A stretch of 37,385 nucleotides of DNA from an uncultured Clostridia bacterium (lineage in GTDB: Bacteria; Bacillota; Clostridia; Oscillospirales; CAG-272). A model generated the notes under the pieces. The model was not told the DNA's origin. It was given only the letters and a program-made list of their open reading frames with translations, and did no database searches. The position numbers and the translations under genes are program-made. Numbering within the stretch: position 1 is the stretch's first letter; every line of letters starts with the position of its first letter. This document shows, piece by piece, positions 18,474-26,217 of this stretch. The stretch covers positions 1 through 37,385 of the forward strand of contig CALWJT010000008.1 of NCBI GenBank assembly GCA_944381075.1, written 5' to 3'.

Positions 18474-19346
18474 TCATTTGCTTTGCCAAACGATTGGGAT
18501 GAGTACGGCGACAGCAAAAAACAGGATCATCGGCAAGCTCCAAAAATAGGAGGCCGGCGCCGCATCCTCCCTGTCCTCAAAAATCGTACCGAACGTGGAC
18601 TTGAGCGTAGGGATCCCAGCCGCAAGCAAAATCACGCAGACGGCAAAAACCGCCTGCATATAAACCGAATACGCCTGCACAGACCAAGCCCTTACGATCT
18701 CTGCCGCATACCAGATCAAATTGCACGTAAAGTGGACCAAAACCGCATATCCAAAAGAACCCGTCGCAAGATATGCCACGCCAAGCACGAGTCCGCAAAG
18801 AAAGGCAATCGGGAACTGCTCGAACGAAACATGCAAGAGAGCAAAGACAAGCGAAGAAATCAAAAGGGCAAGCAGCTTTCTGTGTATGGTCAGCGCGCGC
18901 ATGACCGTATCCCGGAAATAAAGCTCCTCCAATACCGCGGGTGCTACAACATATACGAAAAGCATCAGGACAAGCTCCCCCAGCGGTGTCTCCCTCGAAA
19001 CGCCCATTGCCGTCATAGACGACGGGAACACCGAACCGTATAGAATCTGTAGGATCACCACGAGTCCGACAGAGGAAACCGCAATCAAAAGACGTCCCCC
19101 TGCGCTGCTCCTGCGAGCGGGCGGCGCGGACGGCATATGTATCTTAGCAAAAGATACGCGGACAAGTCCAACCGGCAGAAGGAACACCGCAAGCTTGAAA
19201 AGCAGGCGCGCGGACAGCGAAAGCGCCGTCCCCCCTGTCTCCAAAAGCGGCAGGAGCAAAGAGGAGGCAAGAAGAAGCAGCATCGCTAAAAAAAGCGAAA
19301 AGCCAAGGATCTCTGAATTCAGTCGCGATTGTCTTTTTTGGTCCAT
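18474..19346 (-). CDS. CPBP-family intramembrane metalloprotease
   Basis: A 290-aa polytopic membrane protein with about eight hydrophobic segments. The CPBP/Rce1-type motifs are in place: EExxxR as E140-E141...R145 (LEELYFR), FxxxH as F168...H172 (FALLH), and HxxxN as H205...N209. Bacterial members act in protein processing or bacteriocin self-immunity, but the substrate here is unknown. The start at 19346 follows AGGAAGGGAG. tadA follows 14 nt downstream. Confidence 0.88.
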   Translation of the reverse strand: MDQKRQSRLNSEILGFSLFLAMLLLLASSLLLPLLETGGTALSLSARLLFKLAVFLLPVGLVRVSFAKIHMPSAPPARRSSAGGRLLIAVSSVGLVVILQILYGSVFPSSMTAMGVSRETPLGELVLMLFVYVVAPAVLEELYFRDTVMRALTIHRKLLALLISSLVFALLHVSFEQFPIAFLCGLVLGVAYLATGSFGYAVLVHFTCNLIWYAAEIVRAWSVQAYSVYMQAVFAVCVILLAAGIPTLKSTFGTIFEDREDAAPASYFWSLPMILFFAVAVLIPIVWQSK

Positions 19347-19397
19347 CACGGTGCTCCCTTCCTTTCGTACACGTATGCGCGCTTTCTCTCTTCGGCT

Positions 19398-19426
19398 ATT
19401 ATAATACAAACGGAGGAAAAATTCAA
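19398..19426 (-). promoter_or_regulatory. Promoter of the CPBP-tadA unit
   Basis: TTGAAT (19421-19426), a 17-bp spacer and TATAAT (19398-19403) on the minus strand, about 50 nt before the CPBP start. Confidence 0.8.
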
Positions 19427-19437
19427 CCGTACAGTAA

Positions 19438-19469
19438 AAAATACCGGAATGGCTGCATTCCGGTATTTT
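19438..19469. terminator. Terminator after the GH94 gene
   Basis: AAAATACCGGAAT (19438-19450) pairs perfectly with ATTCCGGTATTTT (19457-19469) around a 6-nt loop. It lies directly after the GH94 stop and upstream of the CPBP promoter. Confidence 0.88.
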
Positions 19470-19474
19470 CCGCA

Positions 19475-21748
19475 TTACGCTTTTTTGCCGAGCGTCACAT
19501 CCACCCTCAGCGTTTTTCCGGCGTCGGGCGCAACGATATTCCCCTGCACAGGCTTTTCGTTCACGCAGATCGACAGCACATCTGAGCCGCTTCCGTCTGC
19601 GCGCAAGGAAATCTCATACGTGCATCCGCGGAACACCTTGGTAATGCCGCATTCGCGCCAGGAGAGCGGCAGGCACGGCTCGATGCGAAGCCCCGCAAGC
19701 TCCGGATGCAGGCCGAAGATATATTCCACCGTGCTCTTGAGCAGCCATGAGCTCGACGCGGTACGCCAGCTCTGTCCCGGCGTTCCGGCACGATAACCGG
19801 TTTCCGGCGCAAAATAGGAGTTGAACATCGCATACGGCTCGCCGCACTTAACGGCATAGGTCGTATCGAACGGGAGCATTTTACGAAGCCCCTCCTCCAC
19901 AAGATCGGGACGGCGAAGAAGACTGTCCACCGCCAGCTTCCATGCGGAGGGATGGAGATAGATGCCGCCGTTGTCCTGAACGCCCGGCGCTTTCTCCGCC
20001 ATGGAGCCGATGTACTCGCGCTGATAGGAGTACGGCGGATACGCAAGGCGAATCCCGAGCGGCGTCTCGAGGATCTCCTCGGCGCGCGCCATCGCGGCCT
20101 CGCCGCGCGGCAGTCCCGCCAGCACCGCCCAAAGCTGGGAAATGAGGAAGATCTGTCCTTCGTCACAGTCCGCGCTTCCCATGACGATATCGTCGTCGGT
20201 GCGCGCGTAGATGTAGTAACCGCCCTTCTCGTCCCAGCCGTATTTCTCGATGCGCTCCTCCATAATCTTGCCGCGTTCGTCCGCGGTCTTCGCATCCTCC
20301 TCGCATCCGAGCCAGCGTGCAATCTCTGCAAACTGCCGATTGGCGCGCACCCATGCGATGGAAAGCCAGACGGAAACGCCCTTCCCCTCAAGGCCGGCAT
20401 AGTTTACGCAGTCGTTCCAGTCGCCTCCCCAGATGCGGACAAGCCCGTAAAGTCCTTGAAAATTATAGAGAAAATCCACCGAACGCTTGATGTGCTCATA
20501 GACGGAATATTCCTCTTTCGTGTCGTTGAATTTCACCGTTTCATAAAGCAGAGAGGGATCCCCAAGCTCCTTGATGATGGTATTCACGGCAAAGGTCATC
20601 CAAACGGTGTTGTCCGCGAAATTGCGGTCGCGGATGGCGCCGTCGATGATGGTGCGCGGCGCGTATCCGCTCGCATATTGATAGGAAAGCACGCGCTTCA
20701 TGCGCTCCCATGCGAGCTTCGGGTTCACCGCCGCAAGGCATTCCGTATCGCTTGTCATATCGCGGTAGCCGTTGTGGCGCACACGCGCCCAGCGCGAACC
20801 CATATCCGCCGCGTATTTCATCCATCCGTTGATGAGATGGTCAAAATTCTCCCACGGCGTCCGGATGGAAACGCCGGAAAGCGTCTGCTTGTACTTCTCC
20901 CCCATCGCAGAAAACTCCGCCTCGACCGAATCCGCCGTCGGACGGACGATCTCCGCTTCGTCGAGTGCCACGCCGAGCACAAAGTGAATCGTGCGGCTCT
21001 CCTCCGGCAGAAGCGTGAGCGTATGCTCCAGCGCGAGACACAGCTTCTCCGAATTGCAGTCGCTGTTCGTACAGCCGCCGTGCTTTGTAAGCGCCGCCGG
21101 ATGCTGCTCGTCCCCATAGGGACCGATGAACGCATTGCGTCTCGAATCGAAGCCCGAAACATCCTCCGACGCCGTCATATATCCCCAAATGTGGCGGTTT
21201 CTCACGGAATACAGCGGATGGTAGTCGTGCGCGAAGACCGCATTTTTCTCCTTCATGAAGCCGCCCGTGCCAAGGTTGTAGCCCTGCGGACGATAAACGC
21301 CGTCCAGCTCCGTTTTCGCATAGGAAATGAGCTTCAGCGTGCGTGTCTCTTTGCTCTTGTTGGTGAGCGTCACGCTCCAGAGCTCGCGTCTTCCCTCGTT
21401 CGGGACAAAGATGCGCACCGCGCTCTCGATGCCGCGGTAGGAAAGGCTGATGGTAGAAAAGCCGCTGCCGTGCAGGCAGGCGTAATCCGTATACCCATAT
21501 CCGATCGGAAGCCCGAACAGGCTCCAGAACGAATCCTTCTCCGACAAAAAGACGTTTCGGTTCGATATAAGCAGGACCCGCCTGCCCATATCATCCTGCG
21601 CAAGTCCCTCGCCGAAGCCCGTCTGCGAGGTAAACGTCACATATTCGTCGTTGAAAAAGTAGTTGTACCAATGACGGGGCGTCTCCGGCTCCGTGATGGT
21701 AAAGGAATCGTCTGCGTTAAAATGTCCGTACCATTTGTAATCTTTCAT
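19475..21748 (-). CDS. GH94-family glycoside phosphorylase
   Basis: A 757-aa protein. The N-terminal beta-sandwich region begins WYGHFNADDSFTITEPETPRH; a helical linker and an (alpha/alpha)6 barrel follow. The barrel has the GH94 signature GGDWND, whose aspartate is the general acid, and the phosphate-side segment QDNGGIYLHPSAW. GH94 enzymes phosphorolyse beta-linked disaccharides or short beta-glucans to a sugar 1-phosphate. I cannot tell the acceptor (cellobiose, cellobionate, chitobiose, laminaribiose and others are possible). There is no signal peptide, so it is cytoplasmic. It is the second gene after a G5/M23 endopeptidase (33-nt gap), a pairing that does not explain its substrate. Confidence 0.85.
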   Translation of the reverse strand: MKDYKWYGHFNADDSFTITEPETPRHWYNYFFNDEYVTFTSQTGFGEGLAQDDMGRRVLLISNRNVFLSEKDSFWSLFGLPIGYGYTDYACLHGSGFSTISLSYRGIESAVRIFVPNEGRRELWSVTLTNKSKETRTLKLISYAKTELDGVYRPQGYNLGTGGFMKEKNAVFAHDYHPLYSVRNRHIWGYMTASEDVSGFDSRRNAFIGPYGDEQHPAALTKHGGCTNSDCNSEKLCLALEHTLTLLPEESRTIHFVLGVALDEAEIVRPTADSVEAEFSAMGEKYKQTLSGVSIRTPWENFDHLINGWMKYAADMGSRWARVRHNGYRDMTSDTECLAAVNPKLAWERMKRVLSYQYASGYAPRTIIDGAIRDRNFADNTVWMTFAVNTIIKELGDPSLLYETVKFNDTKEEYSVYEHIKRSVDFLYNFQGLYGLVRIWGGDWNDCVNYAGLEGKGVSVWLSIAWVRANRQFAEIARWLGCEEDAKTADERGKIMEERIEKYGWDEKGGYYIYARTDDDIVMGSADCDEGQIFLISQLWAVLAGLPRGEAAMARAEEILETPLGIRLAYPPYSYQREYIGSMAEKAPGVQDNGGIYLHPSAWKLAVDSLLRRPDLVEEGLRKMLPFDTTYAVKCGEPYAMFNSYFAPETGYRAGTPGQSWRTASSSWLLKSTVEYIFGLHPELAGLRIEPCLPLSWRECGITKVFRGCTYEISLRADGSGSDVLSICVNEKPVQGNIVAPDAGKTLRVDVTLGKKA

Positions 21749-21781
21749 AAGAAATCCAGCCTTTCCGAAATATCTGTATTT

Positions 21782-23260
21782 TTAATAATTCCAGCGCGGC
21801 AAATAGTCCTTCGGATCGGCCTTTACGTATGTACTCCCGTTCCACACCCGGATCTCAAAATGCAGATGGGTGCCGGCAAGCGGATTCGACGGCGTAGGAG
21901 CGGGCGACACGCGGCCGGTGTTGCCGCTGTAGCCGACGATCTCGCCCTTTTCCACGGTATCCCCGACCGAAACGGTACGGCTGCTCAAATGAGCATAATA
22001 GGTACGCGTGCCGTTTTCATGCTCGACCACGACATAGGTGCCGTACGTCCAGCGCAGGTCGCTTGTCGGGATATCTCCCTCATCGTAAGCGTAGACGACC
22101 GTCCCGCTCATGACGGAGACGATCGGCTCTCCGTACCAGACGCCGAAATCGATGCCGCCGTGGTTATTCGAGCCGCCGAAATCCTGCGTCACGTTATAAT
22201 CGTATCCGCCGTGCGCCGCGTCGACATACGGCATTCCGAAGGTTTCTTCTTTTTTCGTACCGATAACAATCACTTCATTTTGCGGCTCGTGGACGGTACG
22301 CTCCACAAGCTCGCGCGAAATCTCCTCGCCATGATAATAGGTGATGCGGTAGGTGTTTTCCGTATAGCCGTCCTTCCCCTCGACGATCACCTGCTGCACG
22401 CCTTCCTCCAGCGTGGAATCATATTCATAGACCGTTTCATAGGAAACGACGTTTTCTTCCCTTGTCACCTGCTCTTCCGTGTACGCCGGCTTTGTTCCGA
22501 TACGGAGGATCTCCGGAACAGGCGGCGTCACCTCGCTTGTGACAAGCTCTCTTGCGACCTCGACGCCCTTTTCATAGGTGATTCGGTACTCCGAGGTCGT
22601 ATAGCCGTTCTGCCCCGCCTGAACCGTCGTCCTCTCGTCGTCATAGGCATTCTCGTCGTACACATATTCCGTTTCAAACGGGACCTCATTCTCCGTCACG
22701 ATGGCCGTTCCATACGTGATAACCTTCTTGGTCCCGATGACAATGACCTCATTGGTCGGCTGATACAGGACCTCCGTATGCTCGCTGACATCCGTCACCT
22801 TGTCGCCCTGATAGGTCGTGACAAGCGTGACAAGCCGGCATCCATCGATCCCGGAGACACGCACAAAGCGTTCATCCTCGTAATACTGGTCGGAATATTC
22901 ATATACCGTATCATAAGGAATGGATTCCAGGGTCTCCGTCGTCTCGGTATGTATCCCGGTTTCCTCGTCTGCGTCGTCCGGCGGCGGAACGGGATGAACG
23001 GAATCCGCCGTGGTCTGTGCCGTGTCAGCCGGTTCCCCGTTCGGCTCCTCCGTCGTCTGCGGCGCCGTGGTCTGCGCCCCGTCGCTCTGCGATTCGGACG
23101 GCGCGGCTGTCGACGTATCGGAGAACGTCGTCGCCCGCGTCTCCATCGGCTCCGGCACTTCTGCGCACGCCGTAAGATACAGGACGGCTGCCGCCGCAAG
23201 AAATGACATCAGAATCCCTTTTTTCCGACGCCGTAAGGAAGCGTTTTGATCGTGTTTCAT
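21782..23260 (-). CDS. Lipoprotein M23 peptidoglycan endopeptidase with three G5 domains
   Basis: A 492-aa protein. A signal peptide ends in the lipobox LTAC (C32); a Thr/Ser/Pro-rich spacer covers about 35-105. Three G5-type repeats, each ending in an IGTK motif (about 105-178, 184-256, 263-336), are followed by an M23 (LytM) domain. The zinc and catalytic motifs are HGGID (H367, D371), YAHL (422-425) and HLHFE (465-469), so it is predicted to be active. G5 domains bind cell-wall sugars. It would cut peptide cross-links at the cell surface. The start at 23260 follows AGGAGAGG. It is first in a two-gene operon with the GH94 enzyme. Confidence 0.9.
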   Translation of the reverse strand: MKHDQNASLRRRKKGILMSFLAAAAVLYLTACAEVPEPMETRATTFSDTSTAAPSESQSDGAQTTAPQTTEEPNGEPADTAQTTADSVHPVPPPDDADEETGIHTETTETLESIPYDTVYEYSDQYYEDERFVRVSGIDGCRLVTLVTTYQGDKVTDVSEHTEVLYQPTNEVIVIGTKKVITYGTAIVTENEVPFETEYVYDENAYDDERTTVQAGQNGYTTSEYRITYEKGVEVARELVTSEVTPPVPEILRIGTKPAYTEEQVTREENVVSYETVYEYDSTLEEGVQQVIVEGKDGYTENTYRITYYHGEEISRELVERTVHEPQNEVIVIGTKKEETFGMPYVDAAHGGYDYNVTQDFGGSNNHGGIDFGVWYGEPIVSVMSGTVVYAYDEGDIPTSDLRWTYGTYVVVEHENGTRTYYAHLSSRTVSVGDTVEKGEIVGYSGNTGRVSPAPTPSNPLAGTHLHFEIRVWNGSTYVKADPKDYLPRWNY

Positions 23261-23294
23261 AGGAAGCCTCTCCTTGTTTGGTATTTCTAAAGTC

Positions 23295-23324
23295 ATTATA
23301 AACTTTCCAAATCCGCCAAATCAA
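23295..23324 (-). promoter_or_regulatory. Promoter of the G5/M23-GH94 operon
   Basis: On the minus strand TTGATT (23319-23324), an 18-bp spacer and TATAAT (23295-23300). A small inverted repeat, CAAGCC/GGCTTG, overlaps the upstream edge of the -35 box. Confidence 0.65.
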
Positions 23325-23385
23325 GCCGCAATAATTGGCTTGCAAGGGGAGTTATTCCAAAATGAAACCGACAGAACAGGCATCG

Positions 23386-24780
23386 CTATCCGTTCAAAGC
23401 AGAAACGGATTTTTTATCTTCTCTTTCCATGCGCCGCATTTTCCGGAAAAAGGAAAGCGCGAGCGGGATGGCGATCAAAAAGGAGAGCACGTCGGACACC
23501 GCTTGGGTGATCTGGATGCCCGTAAGCCCCCATAGGCCGGCAAAGAAAAACAGCAGCGGGATAAAGAACAAGCCCTGCCGCGACGCCGCCAAAATAGAAG
23601 CAGGCAGCGCGTTCCCGGTCGCCTGGAGCATCATGTTGGACAGCGTATGCCAAGCATTCAGCGGAAGCACCACGCATTGCAGACGCATGCAGAGCGTCCC
23701 GACCGCGACAACGTTCGGATCGTCGCGGAACAGGGCGATCAGCTGCGGCGTAAAAATCGTAAGCGGAACCGCAAGCACGATCAGGACCCCGCCGGACAAA
23801 TAAAGGCAAAAGCGGAACGCCTCCGATACCCTTTTATAATTCTTCGCACCGTAGTTGAAGCCGCAGATCGGCTGGAAGCCCTGGCCGAAGCCGATCAGCG
23901 CAGCACTGGCAAACTGCATGATCCGCGTCGTCACGGACATACCGGCGAGCGCTGCCGCCCGTCCGTATTCGCTCGCTGCGCCGTAAGCGGAGGCGGCAAA
24001 GTTCAAGCAGATCGTGGCGACGCTCGCAAGTCCCTGCCGGCAAAGCGAGGGGAAGCCCCCGCGGCAGATCTCCTTTACATATTCCCCCGTGGGACGGAAA
24101 TTGCGCAGTCTGATTTTCACGTTTCCGCTGCGTTCCACCCCGATATATAAAATCACAAAGCCGGCAAACTGGCTGATGATCGTGGCGAGCGCGGCGCCGG
24201 CGACACCCATGTCAAAGGCAAACATGAAAACAGGGTCCAGCGCGACGTTGAGCACAGCGCCGGACGTGATGCCGAGCATCGCGTAAAAAGCGTTTCCCTG
24301 AAAGCGGAGCTGATTGTTGAGCACAAGGGACGCCGTCATATAGGGCGCTCCAATGAGAATGTAAAAAAGATAGCTTTCGATGTAAGGCAATATCTCGTCG
24401 ACCTCGCCCGCCTGCTCCGTCATGCCGCCCAGCATGGCGGAAATCGGCGTCAGGAACAGAAAGCCGGCGATCATGATGAGAAAGCCGAAAATCAGCGCAA
24501 GGAAAAAGCCATTGGCAGCCATGGTGCCGGCCTTGTCCCCTTCCTTCGCGCCGAGCTTGCGTGAAATGTAGTTGCCGGAGCCATGCCCGAAGAAAAAGCC
24601 GAAGGCCTGAATCAGCGACATGAACGAAAAAACGGCGCCGACAGCCGCCGTCGCATTCGTATTCTCCATCATGCCGACATAATAGGTATCTACCATATTA
24701 TATAAGGAAGTCACAAGCATGCTGATAATCGTCGGCACCGACAGCCGCAGCACAAGCCCTGGAATCGGACTTTGCGTCAT
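23386..24780 (-). CDS. MATE-family multidrug/Na+ (or H+) antiporter
   Basis: About 464 aa, with twelve hydrophobic segments in two homologous halves. The N-terminus PTIISMLVTSLYNMVDTYYVG and the second-half QGFQPICGFNYGAKNYKRV are typical of MATE exporters of the MepA/DinF type. It probably exports cationic drugs or metabolites. The first ATG in frame is at 24780, but the family usually reads DKYLQMT there, and exactly those codons continue in frame upstream. No ATG or GTG lies in that extension; an ATT codon at 24804 sits at ideal distance from GAAGGG, and TTG is available at 24786. The stop is TAG. The gene has its own promoter. Confidence 0.9.
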   Translation of the reverse strand: MTQSPIPGLVLRLSVPTIISMLVTSLYNMVDTYYVGMMENTNATAAVGAVFSFMSLIQAFGFFFGHGSGNYISRKLGAKEGDKAGTMAANGFFLALIFGFLIMIAGFLFLTPISAMLGGMTEQAGEVDEILPYIESYLFYILIGAPYMTASLVLNNQLRFQGNAFYAMLGITSGAVLNVALDPVFMFAFDMGVAGAALATIISQFAGFVILYIGVERSGNVKIRLRNFRPTGEYVKEICRGGFPSLCRQGLASVATICLNFAASAYGAASEYGRAAALAGMSVTTRIMQFASAALIGFGQGFQPICGFNYGAKNYKRVSEAFRFCLYLSGGVLIVLAVPLTIFTPQLIALFRDDPNVVAVGTLCMRLQCVVLPLNAWHTLSNMMLQATGNALPASILAASRQGLFFIPLLFFFAGLWGLTGIQITQAVSDVLSFLIAIPLALSFFRKMRRMEREDKKSVSALNG

Positions 24781-24832
24781 CTGCAAATATTTGTCTTGTA
24801 CAATAAAGCATCCCTTCTTTCAAACCGGTATC

Positions 24833-24861
24833 ATTATAGCGTATCCGGAGACGAAATTCAA
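24833..24861 (-). promoter_or_regulatory. Promoter of the MATE gene
   Basis: TTGAAT (24856-24861), a 17-bp spacer and TATAAT (24833-24838) on the minus strand. Transcription would begin near 24826, leaving room for only a very short leader, which supports a start near 24804. Confidence 0.8.
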
Positions 24862-24973
24862 CATGCAAATGCAAGTTTGCGGAAAAATTTTATCAAAAAC
24901 GAGAAGCATAACGCCCCTTTGTCCCTTCCCCGGAAAGCGCCGGTACTGTCCGCATGGCCCCAAGCCCTGTTTT

Positions 24974-25477
24974 TCATCTGATCAGACGCTCGATCAGCTC
25001 CTCCAAATTGGCGTCTCCATAGGTATGGATGACACGATATCCGCATTTTTTCAGGACCTTATCCACAAAATCGTCCCTTTTCGCACGGGCCGCATCGTAG
25101 TGCGAACTGTCCTCCAGCTCCAAAATAAACCGTACCGCCAAATTTTCCGGATTGCAAAGAACAAAATCGACATGCTTGGCTTTGATTTTGGAAAAATATT
25201 TTTCAAAGGCAAGTCCGGTATAGTACGGCTCCACCTGCACAAGGTCGGCAAGCCGGACTTTCGCCAAAATATGCAGATGATGGCGGTCCGCTGCCGCCTT
25301 CAATCGTTTGTAGAAGGACCATTCCGGCTTCGTCAAAAGATAATGAAAGCGATATGGAAGAAGCTCTTCCTTTCCCGGCTCAGGCGCCTCCTCCGCTTTC
25401 CTGCGGGACGCTTCCGTTTGCAGAAGCTCTTCCTCCGCCTACTTGCGGTAAAGCGAATCGCAGCATCGAAATCCCAT
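24974..25477 (-). pseudogene. DUF2726-domain gene interrupted by an in-frame amber codon
   Basis: Read from the ATG at 25477 (GGTGGG ribosome binding site), the frame runs 12 codons to a TAG at 25439-25441. It then stays open for about 154 codons to the stop at 24974. The segment after the TAG has a charged stretch (AEEELLQTEASRRKAEE) and a full DUF2726-like domain: LLTKPEWSFYKRL, HVDFVLCNP, ILELEDSSH, and RDDFVDKVLKKCGY, a restriction-endonuclease-like fold whose members are uncharacterised. A single C-to-T change of a CAG would explain the TAG. The alternatives are a frameshift, because another frame from an ATG at 25506 is also open across the 5' part, or internal initiation (a CTG near 25423 sits behind GGAGGAAGAG). 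A promoter precedes the gene. Confidence 0.65.
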
Positions 25478-25516
25478 TTGTTCCCACCCCCATCTTTGGA
25501 TTCCATATTTTTCTAT

Positions 25517-25544
25517 ATTATACCAAATAGCAAAAATATTTCAA
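25517..25544 (-). promoter_or_regulatory. Promoter of the DUF2726 gene
   Basis: TTGAAA (25539-25544), a 16-bp spacer and TATAAT (25517-25522) on the minus strand, about 40 nt before the ATG at 25477. Confidence 0.7.
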
Positions 25545-25617
25545 GAAAAAATTTTATTTTCTGTAAAATATGACGTTTATTTACAGATCAAGGGGGGGGA
25601 GAAAGCTGCCGAATCCA

Positions 25618-25658
25618 TGCGAAAGAACGAGACGCAATGAGCGTCTCGTTCTTTCGCA
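25618..25658. repeat. Perfect 18-bp inverted repeat, probable terminator
   Basis: Arms 25618-25635 and 25641-25658 pair without mismatch around a 5-nt loop. The T tracts beside it are short, so termination is possible but not certain. The rest of the gap from about 25550 to 25890 holds no gene that I can recognise. Confidence 0.6.
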
Positions 25659-25892
25659 TCAAAACGGTATAGATGTATGGCTTTGCGATCCCTGAAGATC
25701 CGCCCCCGCTCCGCCGACGGCAAAAGGGCCGATATCCGCAGAGGATTTTAGCTCATGACGAGCCCCATCCTATCCGGCAAGCCGCACGAAAGGAGCGAGG
25801 AATCCCGCTCTGATATTCCCATGCAAAGGATTTCGACGCATCGGGAAGCGGTCCAACTACAGGATAAGAGCCGGCAAAGAGCAAAAAAATAA

Positions 25893-25922
25893 AAATCCCG
25901 AACGCTGCCGCATTCGGGATTT
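25893..25922. terminator. Terminator after tRNA-Lys
   Basis: AAATCCCGAA (25893-25902) pairs with TTCGGGATTT (25913-25922). It lies directly behind the CCA end of the tRNA, with a T run on the minus strand. Confidence 0.85.
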
Positions 25923-25923
25923 C

Positions 25924-25999
25924 TGGTGATCCATCGGAGAGTCGAACTCCGGACACCATGATTAAAAGTCATGTGCTCTACCTTCTGAGCTAATGGATC
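25924..25999 (-). tRNA. tRNA-Lys (anticodon TTT)
   Basis: A 76-nt cloverleaf with the acceptor stem GATCCAT/ATGGATC, D-arm AGCTCAG...GAGC, anticodon stem CATGA/TCATG with loop CTTTTAA, T-arm TCCGGAGTTCGACTCTCCGA and an encoded CCA. Confidence 0.97.
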
Positions 26000-26016
26000 A
26001 TATCCAGAGCCTAACC

Positions 26017-26045
26017 AGCATATCATATCTTGGAGGATTTGTCAA
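26017..26045 (-). promoter_or_regulatory. Promoter of tRNA-Lys
   Basis: TTGACA (26040-26045), a 17-bp spacer and TATGCT (26017-26022) on the minus strand, about 18 nt before the mature 5' end. Confidence 0.75.
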
Positions 26046-26076
26046 TATTTTTTTTACATTTTTCATAAAATATCTC

Positions 26077-26114
26077 ATCGAATAGTGTGCGCCGGCACAT
26101 TGATTTTATTCGAT
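26077..26114. repeat. Nested dyad upstream of the acyltransferase gene
   Basis: ATCGAATA (26077-26084) and TATTCGAT (26107-26114) enclose a second dyad, TGTGC (26086-26090) and GCACA (26095-26099). It lies between two divergent promoters and could be an operator or a relic terminator. Confidence 0.45.
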
Positions 26115-26148
26115 TATTCTTAACAAAACCTTAATTTTGAATTCATTC

Positions 26149-26177
26149 TTGAAAATTTGACGACAAAAGCATATAAT
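26149..26177 (+). promoter_or_regulatory. Promoter of the YghO-like gene
   Basis: TTGAAA (26149-26154), a 17-bp spacer and TATAAT (26172-26177), about 40 nt before the ATG. Confidence 0.85.
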
Positions 26178-26217
26178 ATCTTTGATAAAAGCAGTGAAAC
26201 ACAAAAAGGAGCCGCCT

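Noticed and set aside
19952-23206. A 1084-codon plus-strand open frame opposite GH94 and G5/M23
   Set aside because: It runs across two real genes and their intergenic gap, and its product is low-complexity Arg/Val/Ala-rich. The minus-strand genes carry intact signal peptide, G5, M23 and GH94 motifs.
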